The notes under the pieces were generated by a model. It saw only the letters and a list, made by a program, of their open reading frames with translations, was not told the origin of the DNA and ran no database searches. From Asterias rubens (taxonomy: Eukaryota > Echinodermata > Asteroidea > Forcipulatida > Asteriidae): a stretch of DNA of 64,000 nt. Position 1 is the stretch's first letter; each line of letters begins with the position of its first letter. The DNA lies in contig NC_047062.1 of NCBI RefSeq assembly GCF_902459465.1, positions 28,576,673 through 28,640,672 of the forward strand, written 5' to 3'. Shown one piece after another: positions 46,577-57,333 of this stretch. The position numbers and the translations under genes were made by a program.

Positions 46577-48396
46577 TTACTTGGTTTTGTCCTTTATCAC
46601 TGATCTGTCTTCGGCAGGATCCCAATACGATGTATAGGTGCTCACATTCAAGGACCAATCATTATTTGCAAATATGCGTAGTACGGTGAAGACGCTGGGC
46701 TTAAATACCATCTGGCCCTTCACACCAAAACTACGAATCTTCCTTTCTAGAGACATCACCTCTTCTTTGTTGGTGAAATTGTTGGTGTGAACCCAGGTTA
46801 TGTAATTTTCATCCCACTGTTTAACAGACACTTTAGCCAAGATACCGAGCTTCCCCTCCGCTGTTGCTTGGGCAATTCTCACCCATTCCTTGTCCTGATT
46901 TTCTCTTTCGCACGGTTTGTAAAAGAGAAGCCACTTGCCCCGCAAACACCTTCAATGTAAAACAAAATAACATGCAGTGTTTTAAATTTAAGAACATTCA
47001 GCATTTCCCCTTCTAACCTTTTTAGTAAATGTTGTTGTTCCCGTTATTTATACTGTTAACAGGTTGGTGAACGTTGGAAGGCACTGGTCACCTTTGGTAA
47101 TTGTCAAAGACCAGTCTTCTCACTTAGTGTTTCCCAACATATAATGAAAAAAAAAACTGTGAAAATTTGGGCTCAATTGGTAGTCGAAGTTGCGAGAGAA
47201 TAAATGGAAGAACAAAAATACCCTGATCGCACAAGTTGTGTGCTTTCAGATACTTGTATTGGAGACCTCCGCTGTTTCCTTCCATTCAACAATAGACTGT
47301 TTAAAGAGGAATATCAATTCCTATACTTTCAGATCCCCTGAGTTCTTTTCACCTTAATTAATTATTCTTCTTGTAGCCCCATACTAAGAGTGGCTTATAA
47401 CCTTGTTTGAGGCGAACATGTATACAAATAACAATAAAAACATCACTATATTGCCGTTGATGAGGTCAACGAGATTGTGGATAAATGTGAGACAAATTGT
47501 GCCGTCGTCAAGACATCAAAATTATTTTTTGCGATGGCAGGTTTTGGGGTTTTATTTTCCCAGTCATTATTTTAGAAGAGATCTTGCCCATATTGATTCA
47601 ACTTACTTGTGAGCCAAAGCCAATTCTTTGATAGAGGGGAAGTTTACTCGGTCGGGTGTAAGTTTTAATTCTTCCCAGTCAGTTATCAAGCTTTCCCTAT
47701 CCCCAAGTGCTTCATCTTCAACATAGCTTGGCGACAAAACTCTTGCTTCTTTAACACCTTCGGGCCTAGAAAACAAATTAAGGGTATACTTTATATGTGA
47801 CAATGCATAATTGCTTCCCTCCCCTTTAGATTTGTTGATGTTAACAAGCTCACTAAAATGTAATGTTGCCTGGTTGGCCTGTTAAGCTCGTCCCAACTGG
47901 GCGTCTGTTGCTGCAATGGCTAAGATCATGTTGAACAGACAGCAACTTCGGGAAAATCTAGCCCATAAACGCGGCTTTTCAAGAATATGGAAACTACAGC
48001 TTACATGTAGTTTTAAGTGAGTACCGGTTTATTTTAAATAACAAGTACAACAACTAGTTGTATAATTTCAAACCCCTCACCCGTTGTCTCATTTGAATGT
48101 GAATTTCCCACTCTAACATCTTTTAACTTCCCTGATTTCTGATTTAGGAATTTACAATTCAAAACAAAGTAAGTAAGTCCAACAATTATTATTTTTTTTT
48201 TTTTTTTTTTTTTTTTGGGGGGGGGGGATATTAAACTTAAATCTCACCACTCAAACTTTGAAGGCACGATGCTTTCTAAGAAAAAATTCAGACGGCGTTG
48301 TTGTTCGCTCTCATCTTTATAGTCCCGTGGATTGAAGGCATACAAACTACCCTTGTAGTTTTCTGACGACATAAAGTCAGAAGGTTCGAGGTCCAT
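46577..48396 (-). CDS. C11orf68-like: UPF0696/BLES03-like protein, array copy 5 (subgroup B)
   Basis: Three exons are supported: 48396-48248 (from ATG, 49 codons plus TG), 47765-47607 and 46949-46577. GT/AG borders and phase 2 match the other copies, giving about 226 residues. Features: FNPRDY and FFLESIVPSKFEW, SPSYVEDEALGD, LRGKWLLFYKP, AQATAEGKLGI, HTNNFTNKEEV, FKPSVFTVLRIF and NDWSLNVSTYTSYW. Relative to subgroup A the glycine of (L)GxY is Arg and LRP is replaced by LNV. The start is uncertain: the exon could begin at an acceptor just upstream (phase 0), with an earlier exon, for example one ending at the GTGAGT donor at 49327. The chosen ATG aligns with copies 6 and 7. The reading frame is otherwise clean, so the gene is probably functional. 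Confidence 0.8.
47085..47270 (+). mobile_element. MITE fragment (AAAGGCAGTGGACAC family)
   Basis: The left half only, from GGCACTGGTCACCTTTGG to TACTTGTATTGGAGACC. It lies in the last intron of copy 5. Confidence 0.65.
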
Positions 48397-48566
48397 TGTG
48401 TAGAAGTTCTGATACCGAGATAAAAGCTGGAGTAGAAAGGATACTCTTTATTATGTATTGACTTGACATGTCTAATTGTTAATTACCCATTATTGATCAA
48501 CTTAGAAAACACTAGAATTTCTAAAAGTTCCATTGTGTTATCAAGTTTCTTGAAATTAAAAGTCTT

Positions 48567-48951
48567 TAAAGGCAGTGGACACTATTGGTAATTTCTCAAA
48601 ATAATTATCATCATTAAACCTTTCTTGATTACGAGTAATGAGGAGAGGTTGGTAGTATAAAACATTGTGAGAAGCAGCTCCCTCTGAAGTGACGTAGTTT
48701 TCAAGAAAGAAGTAATTTTCTGCAAATTTGATTTCGAGACCTCAAGTTTAGAATTTGAGGTCTCGAAATCAAGCATCAGAAAGCACACAACTTCGTGTGA
48801 CAATGGTGTTTTTTCTTTCATTATTATCTCGCAACTTCGACCACCGATTGAGCTCAAATTTTTACAGGTTTGTTATTTTATGCATATATTGAGATACACC
48901 AACTGTGAAGGCTAGTCTTTGGCAATTACCAATAGTGTCCACTGCCTTTAA
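48567..48951 (-). mobile_element. AAAGGCAGTGGACAC-family MITE, complete, upstream of copy 5
   Basis: Starts TAAAGGCAGTGGACACTATT and ends AATAGTGTCCACTGCCTTTA, so the two ends are perfect inverted repeats of about 20 bp. Internal TTTCGAGACCTCAAG with GAGGTCTCGAAATC. Confidence 0.85.
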
Positions 48952-49034
48952 AATTAAAAGTCTGTATCTTGAAAGTGATTCGCTAATGAGGACTCCTCTA
49001 GAGAGTATTGTTTGAAGCTTTGTATGGTGTGGAG

Positions 49035-49290
49035 AAATAAGAAGAAACCATAAATAAATAGTGAACTTGCGGGTACAACCATGTGTAAATCTCTTAGGGT
49101 GAGTGTTCGCTCTGAAAAGAGCCGGTTTGGTCTCGACGTTTCGAACAGTATAGGCCTATACTTTGCTCGTTTCTCCTGAAGACGAGCAGAGTATACTGTT
49201 CGAAACATCGAGACCCAACCGGCTCTTTTCAGAGCCAACACTCACCCTAAGAGATTTACACCCGCAAGTTCACTATTTATTTATAGTTTC
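49035..49290. mobile_element. Hairpin MITE upstream of copy 5
   Basis: Same family as 3755-4012, with arms AGTGAACTTGCGGGTACAAC and CTCTGAAAAGAGCCGGTTTG facing their complements. The loop holds GAAGACGAGCAGAGTATACT. Confidence 0.8.
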
Positions 49291-49387
49291 TTCTTATTCC
49301 TTTAGTTGAAAGTTACAATTGACTCACCGCAAACAAGACACTCATATATCATGGATGTTGGCGTTTATATCAACAATTTGTTTGTTA

Positions 49388-49760
49388 AAGGAACGTTACA
49401 GAATTGGTAAACAAAAATCATGAAGATCACAGATTTACATAAAACTTACACGGTCTAATGATGATGGTAGTAGAAAACATCCATTGGAATATTTCTGTCT
49501 GAAGTGTCATATTTGATGAGAAACAAATAATATAATTTCTCGTTCGGAGTTTATCGCTCAGTGAGCGTTTTATTCATTTTTGTTTTGGCATCGATGCAAT
49601 GACAAATTTGTAATCGGTTTTTCACTATTCTCTTGTGACCCAGATGGTCGATCAATCTCAAACTTCTACAGGTTAGTCAGTTTATGTATATGATGGATTA
49701 CATGAAGTGCTTACACTGCCAGCAACTGTTTTGTTAGCAAAAACCAATTCTGTAATAAAC
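49388..49760. mobile_element. AAAGGAACxTTACAGAATTGG MITE
   Basis: Left end AAAGGAACGTTACAGAATTG; the right side reads ACCAATTCTGTAAT but lacks the final bases. More complete relatives are at 52944-53327 and 56802-57182. A right-hand fragment is joined to the pseudo-exon at 46309. Confidence 0.7.
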
Positions 49761-49879
49761 AGTGCAATATGCAGGAGGTGTTTTACTGGTAACTAGACAT
49801 GCCAGACTTGGGCGCTGCATTCGAATTGACAGCTTCGGTTGCGTCTATGACAAGACGAGTGCCCCGTGCTGCCAAATTG

Positions 49880-50300
49880 CACTGAACACTATTGGTAATT
49901 ACTCAAAATAATTGTTAGCCAAAAAAAAATGACTTGGTAATGAGCAATGGAGAGCTGTTGAAAGTATAGTTTTAGTTGCTAAGGCGTTGACGAGACCAGC
50001 ATAGATAGATAGTGTAAATCATTGTGAGAAACGTCTTCCTCTAATGTAGCGTAGTTTTTGAAAAAAGCGGCAATTCCTCACTAAAATAATAAAATACTTC
50101 AGCTAAAGCCTTTTATTGTGCATCTGAAAGCACACAAAGTAATGCACTAAGGGAGGTTTTCTGTCATTCTTCTCATGCAAATTCGATGACCAATTGAGCC
50201 CAAATGTTCACAGATTTGCTATTTTATAATGTTGGGATACACCAAGTGAGAATACTGGTATATTTGCCATTACCAAAGGTGTCCAGTACCGCTAAAAAGA
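49880..50300 (-). mobile_element. AAAGGCAGTGGACAC-family MITE, diverged
   Basis: From CTGAACACTATTGGTAATTAC to ACCAAAGGTGTCCAGTACC, with an insertion near 49970. Internal words match the family in inverted orientation. Confidence 0.65.
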
Positions 50301-50584
50301 CGTGCTAAAAAAGACGTATTATGTAGACCTTTCCATTCATTTGTTGTTACACAAGCTGCGCTGGTTGGCATGGCTGAATGTTATCATCAACATCCAGTCC
50401 TGTTAACAGATGCTCTGACCAAGTTTAAAGTCACCTGGAAGTGGTATTTTTTCAAAACAAAGCTTTTGTCACTAATATATGTGTTTTGATGAGTGGAATG
50501 TGAATAAACAGTTAACTAAGGTTTTAAAAAATCAGTTCTTATGTTATTTACAAATTTAAGGGTAGACCCGGACCCGAGAGGGCG

Positions 50585-50815
50585 CTGTTCGTGACGTCAA
50601 TCGAGGCAGACTTTGCCTGTAATGCGTAGAGTAAACACAAATGCACAGTACATGTACGGACCAAGTCGTGAGTTTGTACTTTTAAAAAAAAAATTGTTTT
50701 TTTTCCGACTTTTTGAAATGTACCAACTCACGACTTGGACGTACATTTACTTTGCACGTGTGTTTACTATACGCATTGCAGGCAAAGTCTGCCTCGATTG
50801 ACGTCACAAATTGGG
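50585..50815. mobile_element. Hairpin element, arms about 100 bp
   Basis: The left arm TGACGTCAATCGAGGCAGAC through CCAAGTCGTGAGTTTGTAC pairs with the right arm AACTCACGACTTGG through TCTGCCTCGATTGACGTCA. The loop is an A/T run near 50682-50702. No coding capacity. Confidence 0.85.
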
Positions 50816-52321
50816 TAGGCGGAGTCAGCCCCCCAAACAACTTTATATATTTTTTAGACATATAAATCGTGCGAACAATTACTAAAAAAAAATTGTATTG
50901 TTCGTAAGCATATACTCTTATGTTTGAAAGAAAACAAGTATATTTCCAGGTGACTTTAATAATTATGTTTTGCAAACTTTGGCACAAACTAAATATCGCC
51001 CATGATGGTTGCTTTTTATCCAAGAAAATCAATACTATTTTCGAATAGTTGTGTGCATTGTTACAAACTGTGGCCATCTGTTTTTGTTTTGCATTTATGT
51101 ATTTTCACAGTATGGTAAAAACTCGGGCTGGTGACGTTGCTTGCGATAGAAAATTCCAATGCCGCAGCCGTATTTTTTTTTACACCTCGGCGAAGGGTTT
51201 TGTACTGTAAATGTAAACTGCCAATTCCTAGCCTGTCTTGAAACGAGACTACGTTACAACGCTTTTTGAAATAATCCCCCAATTGGGTGGGGGTGCATAT
51301 ACAACGGCGTGTGGAATTCTGGCTTTCCCTTTAGCGAAATAATCCTCTGATATAGGGGGCATGGGCGTAACGGTATTATAAGAAGCGTAGTCTCATTTCC
51401 AGACATGAGTCGGCAGTGTTACTAAAACCCCTCGCTGCGGTGTAAAACAAAATATGCAGCCTACCAAAGCCGTCTTGTATTCCGGAAACGAAAATTCCCA
51501 TTTCCCTGGTAATAATGCATCATGCATGGTGTTGATGCTGACAGAATACCACCGTTAACGTATAGTGTCGTGAGCAATAAACTCAGTTTTTACATACATT
51601 ATGTACCAGTAGTGTTATTTATAATAATGCGTATTTACTTCAACCATGGAGGTAGAACTTCAACATACATGCGCTGCACATGGCCATACCTGCACAATAA
51701 AGTACGAACACTATATACAGTAAATACTCACAGTCACAACATCATACGACGGTATTATTTCGTACGGTAAACATTAATATTCCTCCATTTACATGATGAC
51801 CGGATCATCTAAATTGGGTTTAATATTAAAAAGGGGGTATTTTGTGAAAATACGCGACTCGAGGTCAATCGTCTACAACGCTAGTCTTGGTCCAAAGGTT
51901 GAAGACGCGAACTGGAAATCGAATAAGGATAGTGACGCCCTCTGTTGTTTACATTTATCCAGTAGGTGTGAACTACATTAAACCATGATTAAACAATGTG
52001 CAGTGATTCGTTCCTTGGTTGGAATGCTAACGTCTTGGAACCAAGACTACTAATAGACTGTGATAACGCACGGGTAAAGTCTAGCTTCCAAATGTACACA
52101 CACTACATACAAACGAATTGTATGCATATTAATGCTCGTTTCGTATCTTTTTTTATCTGACCCTTGGTGACCCGCAAGCATATTGAACAATGAATTGTGT
52201 AAACATGTAAATACAATTGTGCATAAATTATTCTTACCTAGGGCACACACCTCCTGACGTTTGCACAGACTTGAGTTAATTCAGTGTAGAACTGCAAACA
52301 GGCTCGGGTGTGTGATGAAAA
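50816..52321. other. Intergenic DNA between copies 5 and 6, no gene recognised
   Basis: AT-rich. Open frames of up to about 130 codons on the minus strand at 50682-51077 overlap the hairpin and have low-complexity, Cys/Phe-rich translation. I see no family match. Confidence 0.45.
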
Positions 52322-52759
52322 CTGCGCAATGTACAGGCTACGTAGTCTGCGCAACAGAATCAGGATTTCACACGCTAGGGAAAGTCCCTAATTACGGAGG
52401 CCTAGAGCGGCCTTTGTGCAAGTACGGAATAAATGGATACTATTTTTTATTCAAATGCATAAAGTCCATAATAATATTATTTTATTTTTGATGTTCATTA
52501 AGAAAACACGTTGAAGCCTTAACACTGATACAATTTACCTGGAGTGGAAAAGCAAGTCTTTGAGAAGTTCTCCCTTGTTGTATTTCAGAAGTTGATAAAA
52601 TCAGACAGTACAATCTCCCAAAAAATATGAACTTAATGTTTTGTTTCACAGGTTCATGGTTCATAAGCTTTATGTAACATTTAATATCTGAAAGAATTAT
52701 TTTGCTTGAATTCTATGTCTTACAAATACACCATTTACTAGACCACATAGAAAGTTCGT

Positions 52760-52778
52760 ACCCCCCCCCCCCCCCCCA
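52760..52778. repeat. Poly-C run
   Basis: A homopolymer of C, followed by an A-rich stretch. A shorter equivalent is at 56623-56636. It varies between the duplicate units and is a place where sequencing length is unreliable. Confidence 0.9.
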
Positions 52779-52943
52779 AGAAAAAAAGAAAAAAATTATC
52801 ATAAGCCACTCTCTTTGAACTGCCAATCAAAAAGATAAACCGAATGGTGGGTTAACATACTTAGGCCGTATCAGCTATAATGTATGTTTAAAAAATCATG
52901 AAAATGTCCGATAGCTGCCAAAGCTTAATTTTGTTTTGCATTT

Positions 52944-53327
52944 AAAGGAACAATACAGAATTGGTAAGAACAAAACTCGTCTAAGATCACATATTTACAT
53001 CAAACTTACACGGTCTAATGAAGATGATAGTAGAAAACATCCCTTAAAATATTTTTGCCTGAAATGTCATATTTTGACGAGAAATAAATAAAACTGATTT
53101 CCCGTTTGTAGTTTATCGCTCAATGAGCGTTTTATCCTCTTTTTTTTTTAAATCGATGTCATGCATAATGTGTATTTTGTTTTTCACTATTTTCTTGTGA
53201 CCCAGATGGCCGATCGATTTCAAACTTCTACATGTTTGTCAGTGTATGCGTATGGTGGGTTAAATAAAGTGATTACACTGCCAGCAAATGTTTATTAGCA
53301 AAAACCAATTCTCTATTTGTTCCTTTA
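52944..53327. mobile_element. AAAGGAACxTTACAGAATTGG MITE, 3' of copy 6
   Basis: Starts AAAGGAACAATACAGAATTG and ends ACCAATTCTCTATTTGTTCC, a diverged inverted repeat. Duplicated at 56802-57182 3' of copy 7. Confidence 0.75.
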
Positions 53328-53477
53328 AAAAAAATCATGAAAATACCGATAGCTGTCGAAGCTTATACTGTTTTCCATCTAAATTAATACTTTGATGCGA
53401 GGGTTATCTAATGGTGTTCAAAGTAGTTGTGTAATAAAATCGGTATTAACTTTTGGGTTGCTTCATAGTTTACAATT

Positions 53478-55047
53478 TTACATGGTTTCGTCCTTTATCA
53501 CTGATCTGTCTTCGGCAGAATTCCAACACGATGTATAGGTGCCCACATTCAAGGACCAATCATTAATTGCAAATATGCGTAGTACGGTGAAGACACTGGG
53601 CTTATAAACCATCTTGCCCTTCACACCAAGATGACGAATCTTCTCTTCCAGTTCCTTCACCCCTTCCTTGTTGTTGAAATTATTATTGTAGACACTAATA
53701 AAGTAAGCTGTTGCCCCCATGTCTCTCGGCACTTTAGCGAACATACCGAGCTTCCCCTTCACTGTTGCTTGGGCAATCCTCACCCATTCCGCGTCATATT
53801 TTTCTCTTTCGAACGGTTTGTAAAAGAGAAGCCACGTACCCCGTAAACACCTTTAATGAAAGAAAGAGCGGAACAACACACAATAATTTATTTTCAAACC
53901 ACTCAGCATTTTCAAATTCATTTAAATCAATTGTTAGTATAATTTTTTTACTTTTCATTTTCAATGACACTGGACAGTATTTTTTAGAGAGAAAAGGGAG
54001 AAAAGGTCCCCTGCCCGATGATTTCACTAGCTAAAGTAACTATCATCTGGTTTCCTAGGTTTGTTACATTTCTTCTCTTTTTATTGTTATTATCTCACAA
54101 TATTATTAGGACCGTTTATTTTCTAATTTGTGAAAAGTGTTTTAACTAATGTTGCAATCGTCACGACATCAATTCAATCTTTGCTTAGCCTCTATATATT
54201 TTGGTGATTACAGGTTTTTTCTTCAGTTTTTGATTGCAATAATATTTTGCTTTTTGAGAACAATTGCCTTATGATAAGAATTCATCTTACTTGTGAGCCA
54301 AAGCCAATTCTTTGATAGTGAGGAAGTTTACTCGGTCGGGTGTAAGTTTTAATTCTTCCCAGTCAGTTATCAAGCTTGCCTTATCTCCAAGGCATTCATC
54401 TTCAACATAGCTTGGCGACAAAACTCTTGCTTCTTCAACACCTGCAGGCCTGGAAAATTCATGGGGTAGACCTATGATGTGACGTTATTGCTTCCCTTGG
54501 CCCACCCCTATATGTACGCTTGTTAGACTTGTATCACCTGAACATATTGATGCAATGTCTGAAATCATTTCAGTGGCAACCTTCGGACAAGCCTAGCCCC
54601 AAATCTTGGCATTTCAAAGGAGTGGCAAAGTACAGTTATATTTAAAAGAGCACATGCTTTTATGAATAACAAATAACCTACAAAACATCAAATAGATATA
54701 GCTTCAATCGTTTAAATTTTTACCGCACAATTTCATTTAAATGCGAGTTTCACCACTTTGGCACCTTTTAACATTAATTTCTTATAACAATTTGCAATTT
54801 GTTTTACGGTAATTGAAGTTAATCGCAAATGATGTTAGGGGATGGGATAAAATGTACTAAATTGGTTGACTACTAATTCTCACCACTCAAACTTTGAAGG
54901 CACGATGCTTTCCAGAAAAAAATCAAGCCGGCGTTGTTGTTCGCTCTGATCATCTGGGTAGTCCCGAGGATTGAAGGCATACCGTTCCACTGTGCGCCAA
55001 CCCTTATAGTCTTCCACTGACCTAAAGTCAGAAAGTTTGAGCTCCAT
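53478..55047 (-). CDS. C11orf68-like: UPF0696/BLES03-like protein, array copy 6 (subgroup B)
   Basis: Exons 55047-54884 (ATG, 54 codons plus TG), 54449-54291 and 53850-53478 give about 231 residues with phase-2 introns. Features: FNPRDYPDD, FFLESIVPSKFEW, SPSYVEDECLGD, LRGTWLLFYKP, AQATVKGKLGM, FISVYNNNFNNKEGV, YKPSVFTVLRIF and NDWSLNVGTYTSCW. The FTD/FTN site is FNN here, and LRP is LNV. An earlier exon is possible: a phase-0 acceptor at about 55080 (after CTTATCTTGCCGTTCAG) and a donor GTAGGT at 56087, after a frame encoding SEEKE and ALYGQLKSK, resembling the acidic/amphipathic first exon of subgroup A. Which start is used cannot be told. The reading frames are intact, so it is probably functional. 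Confidence 0.8.
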
Positions 55048-55110
55048 GTGTTGTGTGGAAGTACTGAAAGCTGGAAACTGAACGGCAAGATAAGACAAGA
55101 TTGTTTATCC

Positions 55111-55697
55111 CACTGTCTTTATCTGCAAGGATACAGACAGACTAGGTATGCTTTTCAGAACCAGTGATTTCATTGGATACCATGATTGGATAAAGTAAAC
55201 GTGCAGTGACGTAAGCTTTGCATAATGTCTGTGTTGATTGGTCTAAGGTGATGTGGGTGCAGCTGACAACCATCGCATCGGACCAATCAAAACACAGATA
55301 TGAAAAGCTTACTTTCGGTTGTCCATGTAGTGTCCACGAGTGTATTAGCGAGGTTTAGCTGTTACGCGAGCAAAAACGTGACCGTTAACACCACAAAACT
55401 GTGTCATTTCTAGGTTTATTTCTCGGGTTTATTTCATGTTCACGTATGACGTCTGCACGTACGTACGTACCTGACTTGAAAATGGTTACTTCACGAAGGC
55501 TTAAAACGTGCGATTTTTACATTTTTTGACGTTCACGTTTACGTTTTTGCTCGCGTAACGTGCAGCTAAACCTCTCTATTATACAAGAGTGCGTATCTCC
55601 ATGTGAAATAAGCGAAAGGTGCGAAAGGTGAATGATATGGGGATTGACGTAGGCTAGAGGCCACTCTTTGGCGTTATTCAGGAACCTCAAAGTGTGA
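55111..55697 (-). repeat. CRE/CCAAT-rich repeat with a nested inverted element, 5' of copy 6
   Basis: Inverted relative to the earlier copies: CTGTCTTTATCTGCAAGG at one end, TGACGTCA at 55697 at the other, with GATTGGTCTAAGG and GACCAATCAAAACACAG inside. An inverted-repeat element (55348-55576) interrupts it. It starts about 60 bp 5' of the copy-6 ATG, so it is the immediate upstream sequence or lies in the first intron. Confidence 0.75.
55348..55576. mobile_element. Inverted-repeat element nested in the CRE/CCAAT repeat
   Basis: GAGGTTTAGCTGTTACGCGA and AGCAAAAACGTGACCGTTAA on the left face TTTTTGCTCGCGTAACGTGC and AGCTAAACCTC on the right. The centre contains CACGTACGTACGTACCTGAC. Present in both tandem units. 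Confidence 0.8.
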
Positions 55698-56087
55698 CGT
55701 CAAATGTTTCAACATCTTGGTGCAACTGAATGCAGAACCACCTCAAGCTCATCTATGCTCCAAAAAGTTTGCATCTACATTAGATTAGTACAAGTAGCTA
55801 GCTATGTATACCTTTATAAGATAAAGGGATTCGGTGTTGTGATAATGCGTTACTTCATTTTGGAAACTGGAGCCACCCTTTTTTATGTAAACAAGTTATT
55901 TATATTAGGATGCGTAGTACTAGTAGGCCTACAATTTTATTTGTACGTTTTTCCTGTAGCCGCCTGTCTGAACATAAAACAATGCGGATGAGGCGTAGTC
56001 TCTGTTTAAAAATGATTTTATTTACACATAATCACTCTTTAATCAAGTAGCAGAACAATATTATTAGGCTTTAATTGCACAACCTAC

Positions 56088-56170
56088 CTTGGATTTTAGC
56101 TGTCCGTATAACGCTGTCTGGAGTACTGTTTTGGGGGTGTGTGTCTCTTTCTCTTCTGAGCCTTTATTCA
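56088..56170 (-). other. Candidate 5' exon of copy 6
   Basis: The minus strand ends CTAAAATCCAAG before the donor GTAGGT at 56087. The open frame reads GSEEKETHTPKTVLQTALYG and LKSK. The acidic start and amphipathic tail recall the first exon of subgroup A, but no ATG is close and the tandem-duplication junction lies 90 bp upstream, so this exon may have lost its promoter. Confidence 0.35.
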
Positions 56171-56801
56171 AGGCGCACCTGCGCAATGTACAGGCTACGT
56201 AGTCTGCGCAACAGAATCAGGATTCACACGCTAGGGAAAGTCCCTAATTACGGAGGCCTAGAGCGGCCTTTGTGCAAGTACGGAATAAATGGATAATATT
56301 TTGATTCAAAATGCTCTGTCAAAGTCCATAATAATATTATTTTATTATTGAGGTTCATTAAGAACACACGTTGAAGCCTTAACACTGATACAATTTACCT
56401 GGAGTGGAAAAGCAAGTCTTTGAGAAGTTCTCCCTTGTTGTATTTCAGAAGTTGATAAAATCAGACAGTACAATCTCCCCAAAAAATATTAATTTAATGT
56501 TTTGTTTCACAGGTTCATAGTTCATAAGCTTTATGTAACATTTAATATCTGAAAAGAATTATTTTGCTTGAATTCTATGTCTTACAAATACACCATTTAT
56601 TAGACCACATAGAAAGTTCGTACTCCCCCCCCCCCCAAAAAAAAAAAAAAGAAATGATCATAAGCCACTCTCTTTGAACTGCTAATCAAAAAGATAAACC
56701 GAATGGTGGGTTGACATACTTAGGCCGTATCAGCTATAATGTATGTTTAAAAAATCATGAAAATGACCGATAGCTGCCAAAGCTTAATTTTGTTTTGCAT
56801 T

Positions 56802-57182
56802 TAAAGGAACAATACAGAATTGGTAAGAACAAAACTCGTCTAAGATCACATATTTACATCAAACTTACACAGTCTAATGAAGATGATAGTAGAAAACATC
56901 CCTTGAAATATTTTTGCCTGAAATGTCATATTTTGACGAGAAATAAATAAAACTGATTTCCCGTTTGGAGTTTATCGCTCAATGAGCGTTTTATCCCTTT
57001 TTTTTTAAATCGATGTCATGCATAATGTGTGTTCTGTTTTTCACTATTTTCTTGTGACCCAGATGGCCGATCGATCTCAAACTTCTACATGTTTGTCAGT
57101 GTATGCGTATGGTGGATTAAATAAAGTGATTACACTGCCAGCAAATGTTTATTAGCAAAAACCAATTCTCTATTTGTTCCTT
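56802..57182. mobile_element. AAAGGAACxTTACAGAATTGG MITE, 3' of copy 7
   Basis: The duplicate of 52944-53327, with minor changes. Confidence 0.75.
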
Positions 57183-57333
57183 TAAAAAAATCATGAAAAT
57201 ACCGATAGCTGTCGAAGCTTATACTGTTTTCCATCTAAATTAATACTTTGATGCGAGGGTTATCTAATGGTGTTCAAAGTAGTTGTGTAATAAAATCGGT
57301 ATTAACTTTTGGGTTGCTTCATAGTTTACAATT

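Larger units (their letters stand above)
52322..56178. repeat. Tandem duplication unit 1 (carries copy 6)
   Basis: 3857 bp, matching 56179-59899 throughout. It begins CTGCGCAATGTACAGGC and ends AAGGCGCAC. The junction AAGGCGCAC/CTGCGCAATG at 56178/56179 is where one unit meets the next. The main length difference is about 126-150 bp missing from the second unit in the intron near 58320. Confidence 0.95.

Noticed and set aside
50682-51077. 131-codon minus-strand frame between copies 5 and 6
   Set aside because: Partly made from a hairpin element and poly-T; low-complexity translation without domain features.
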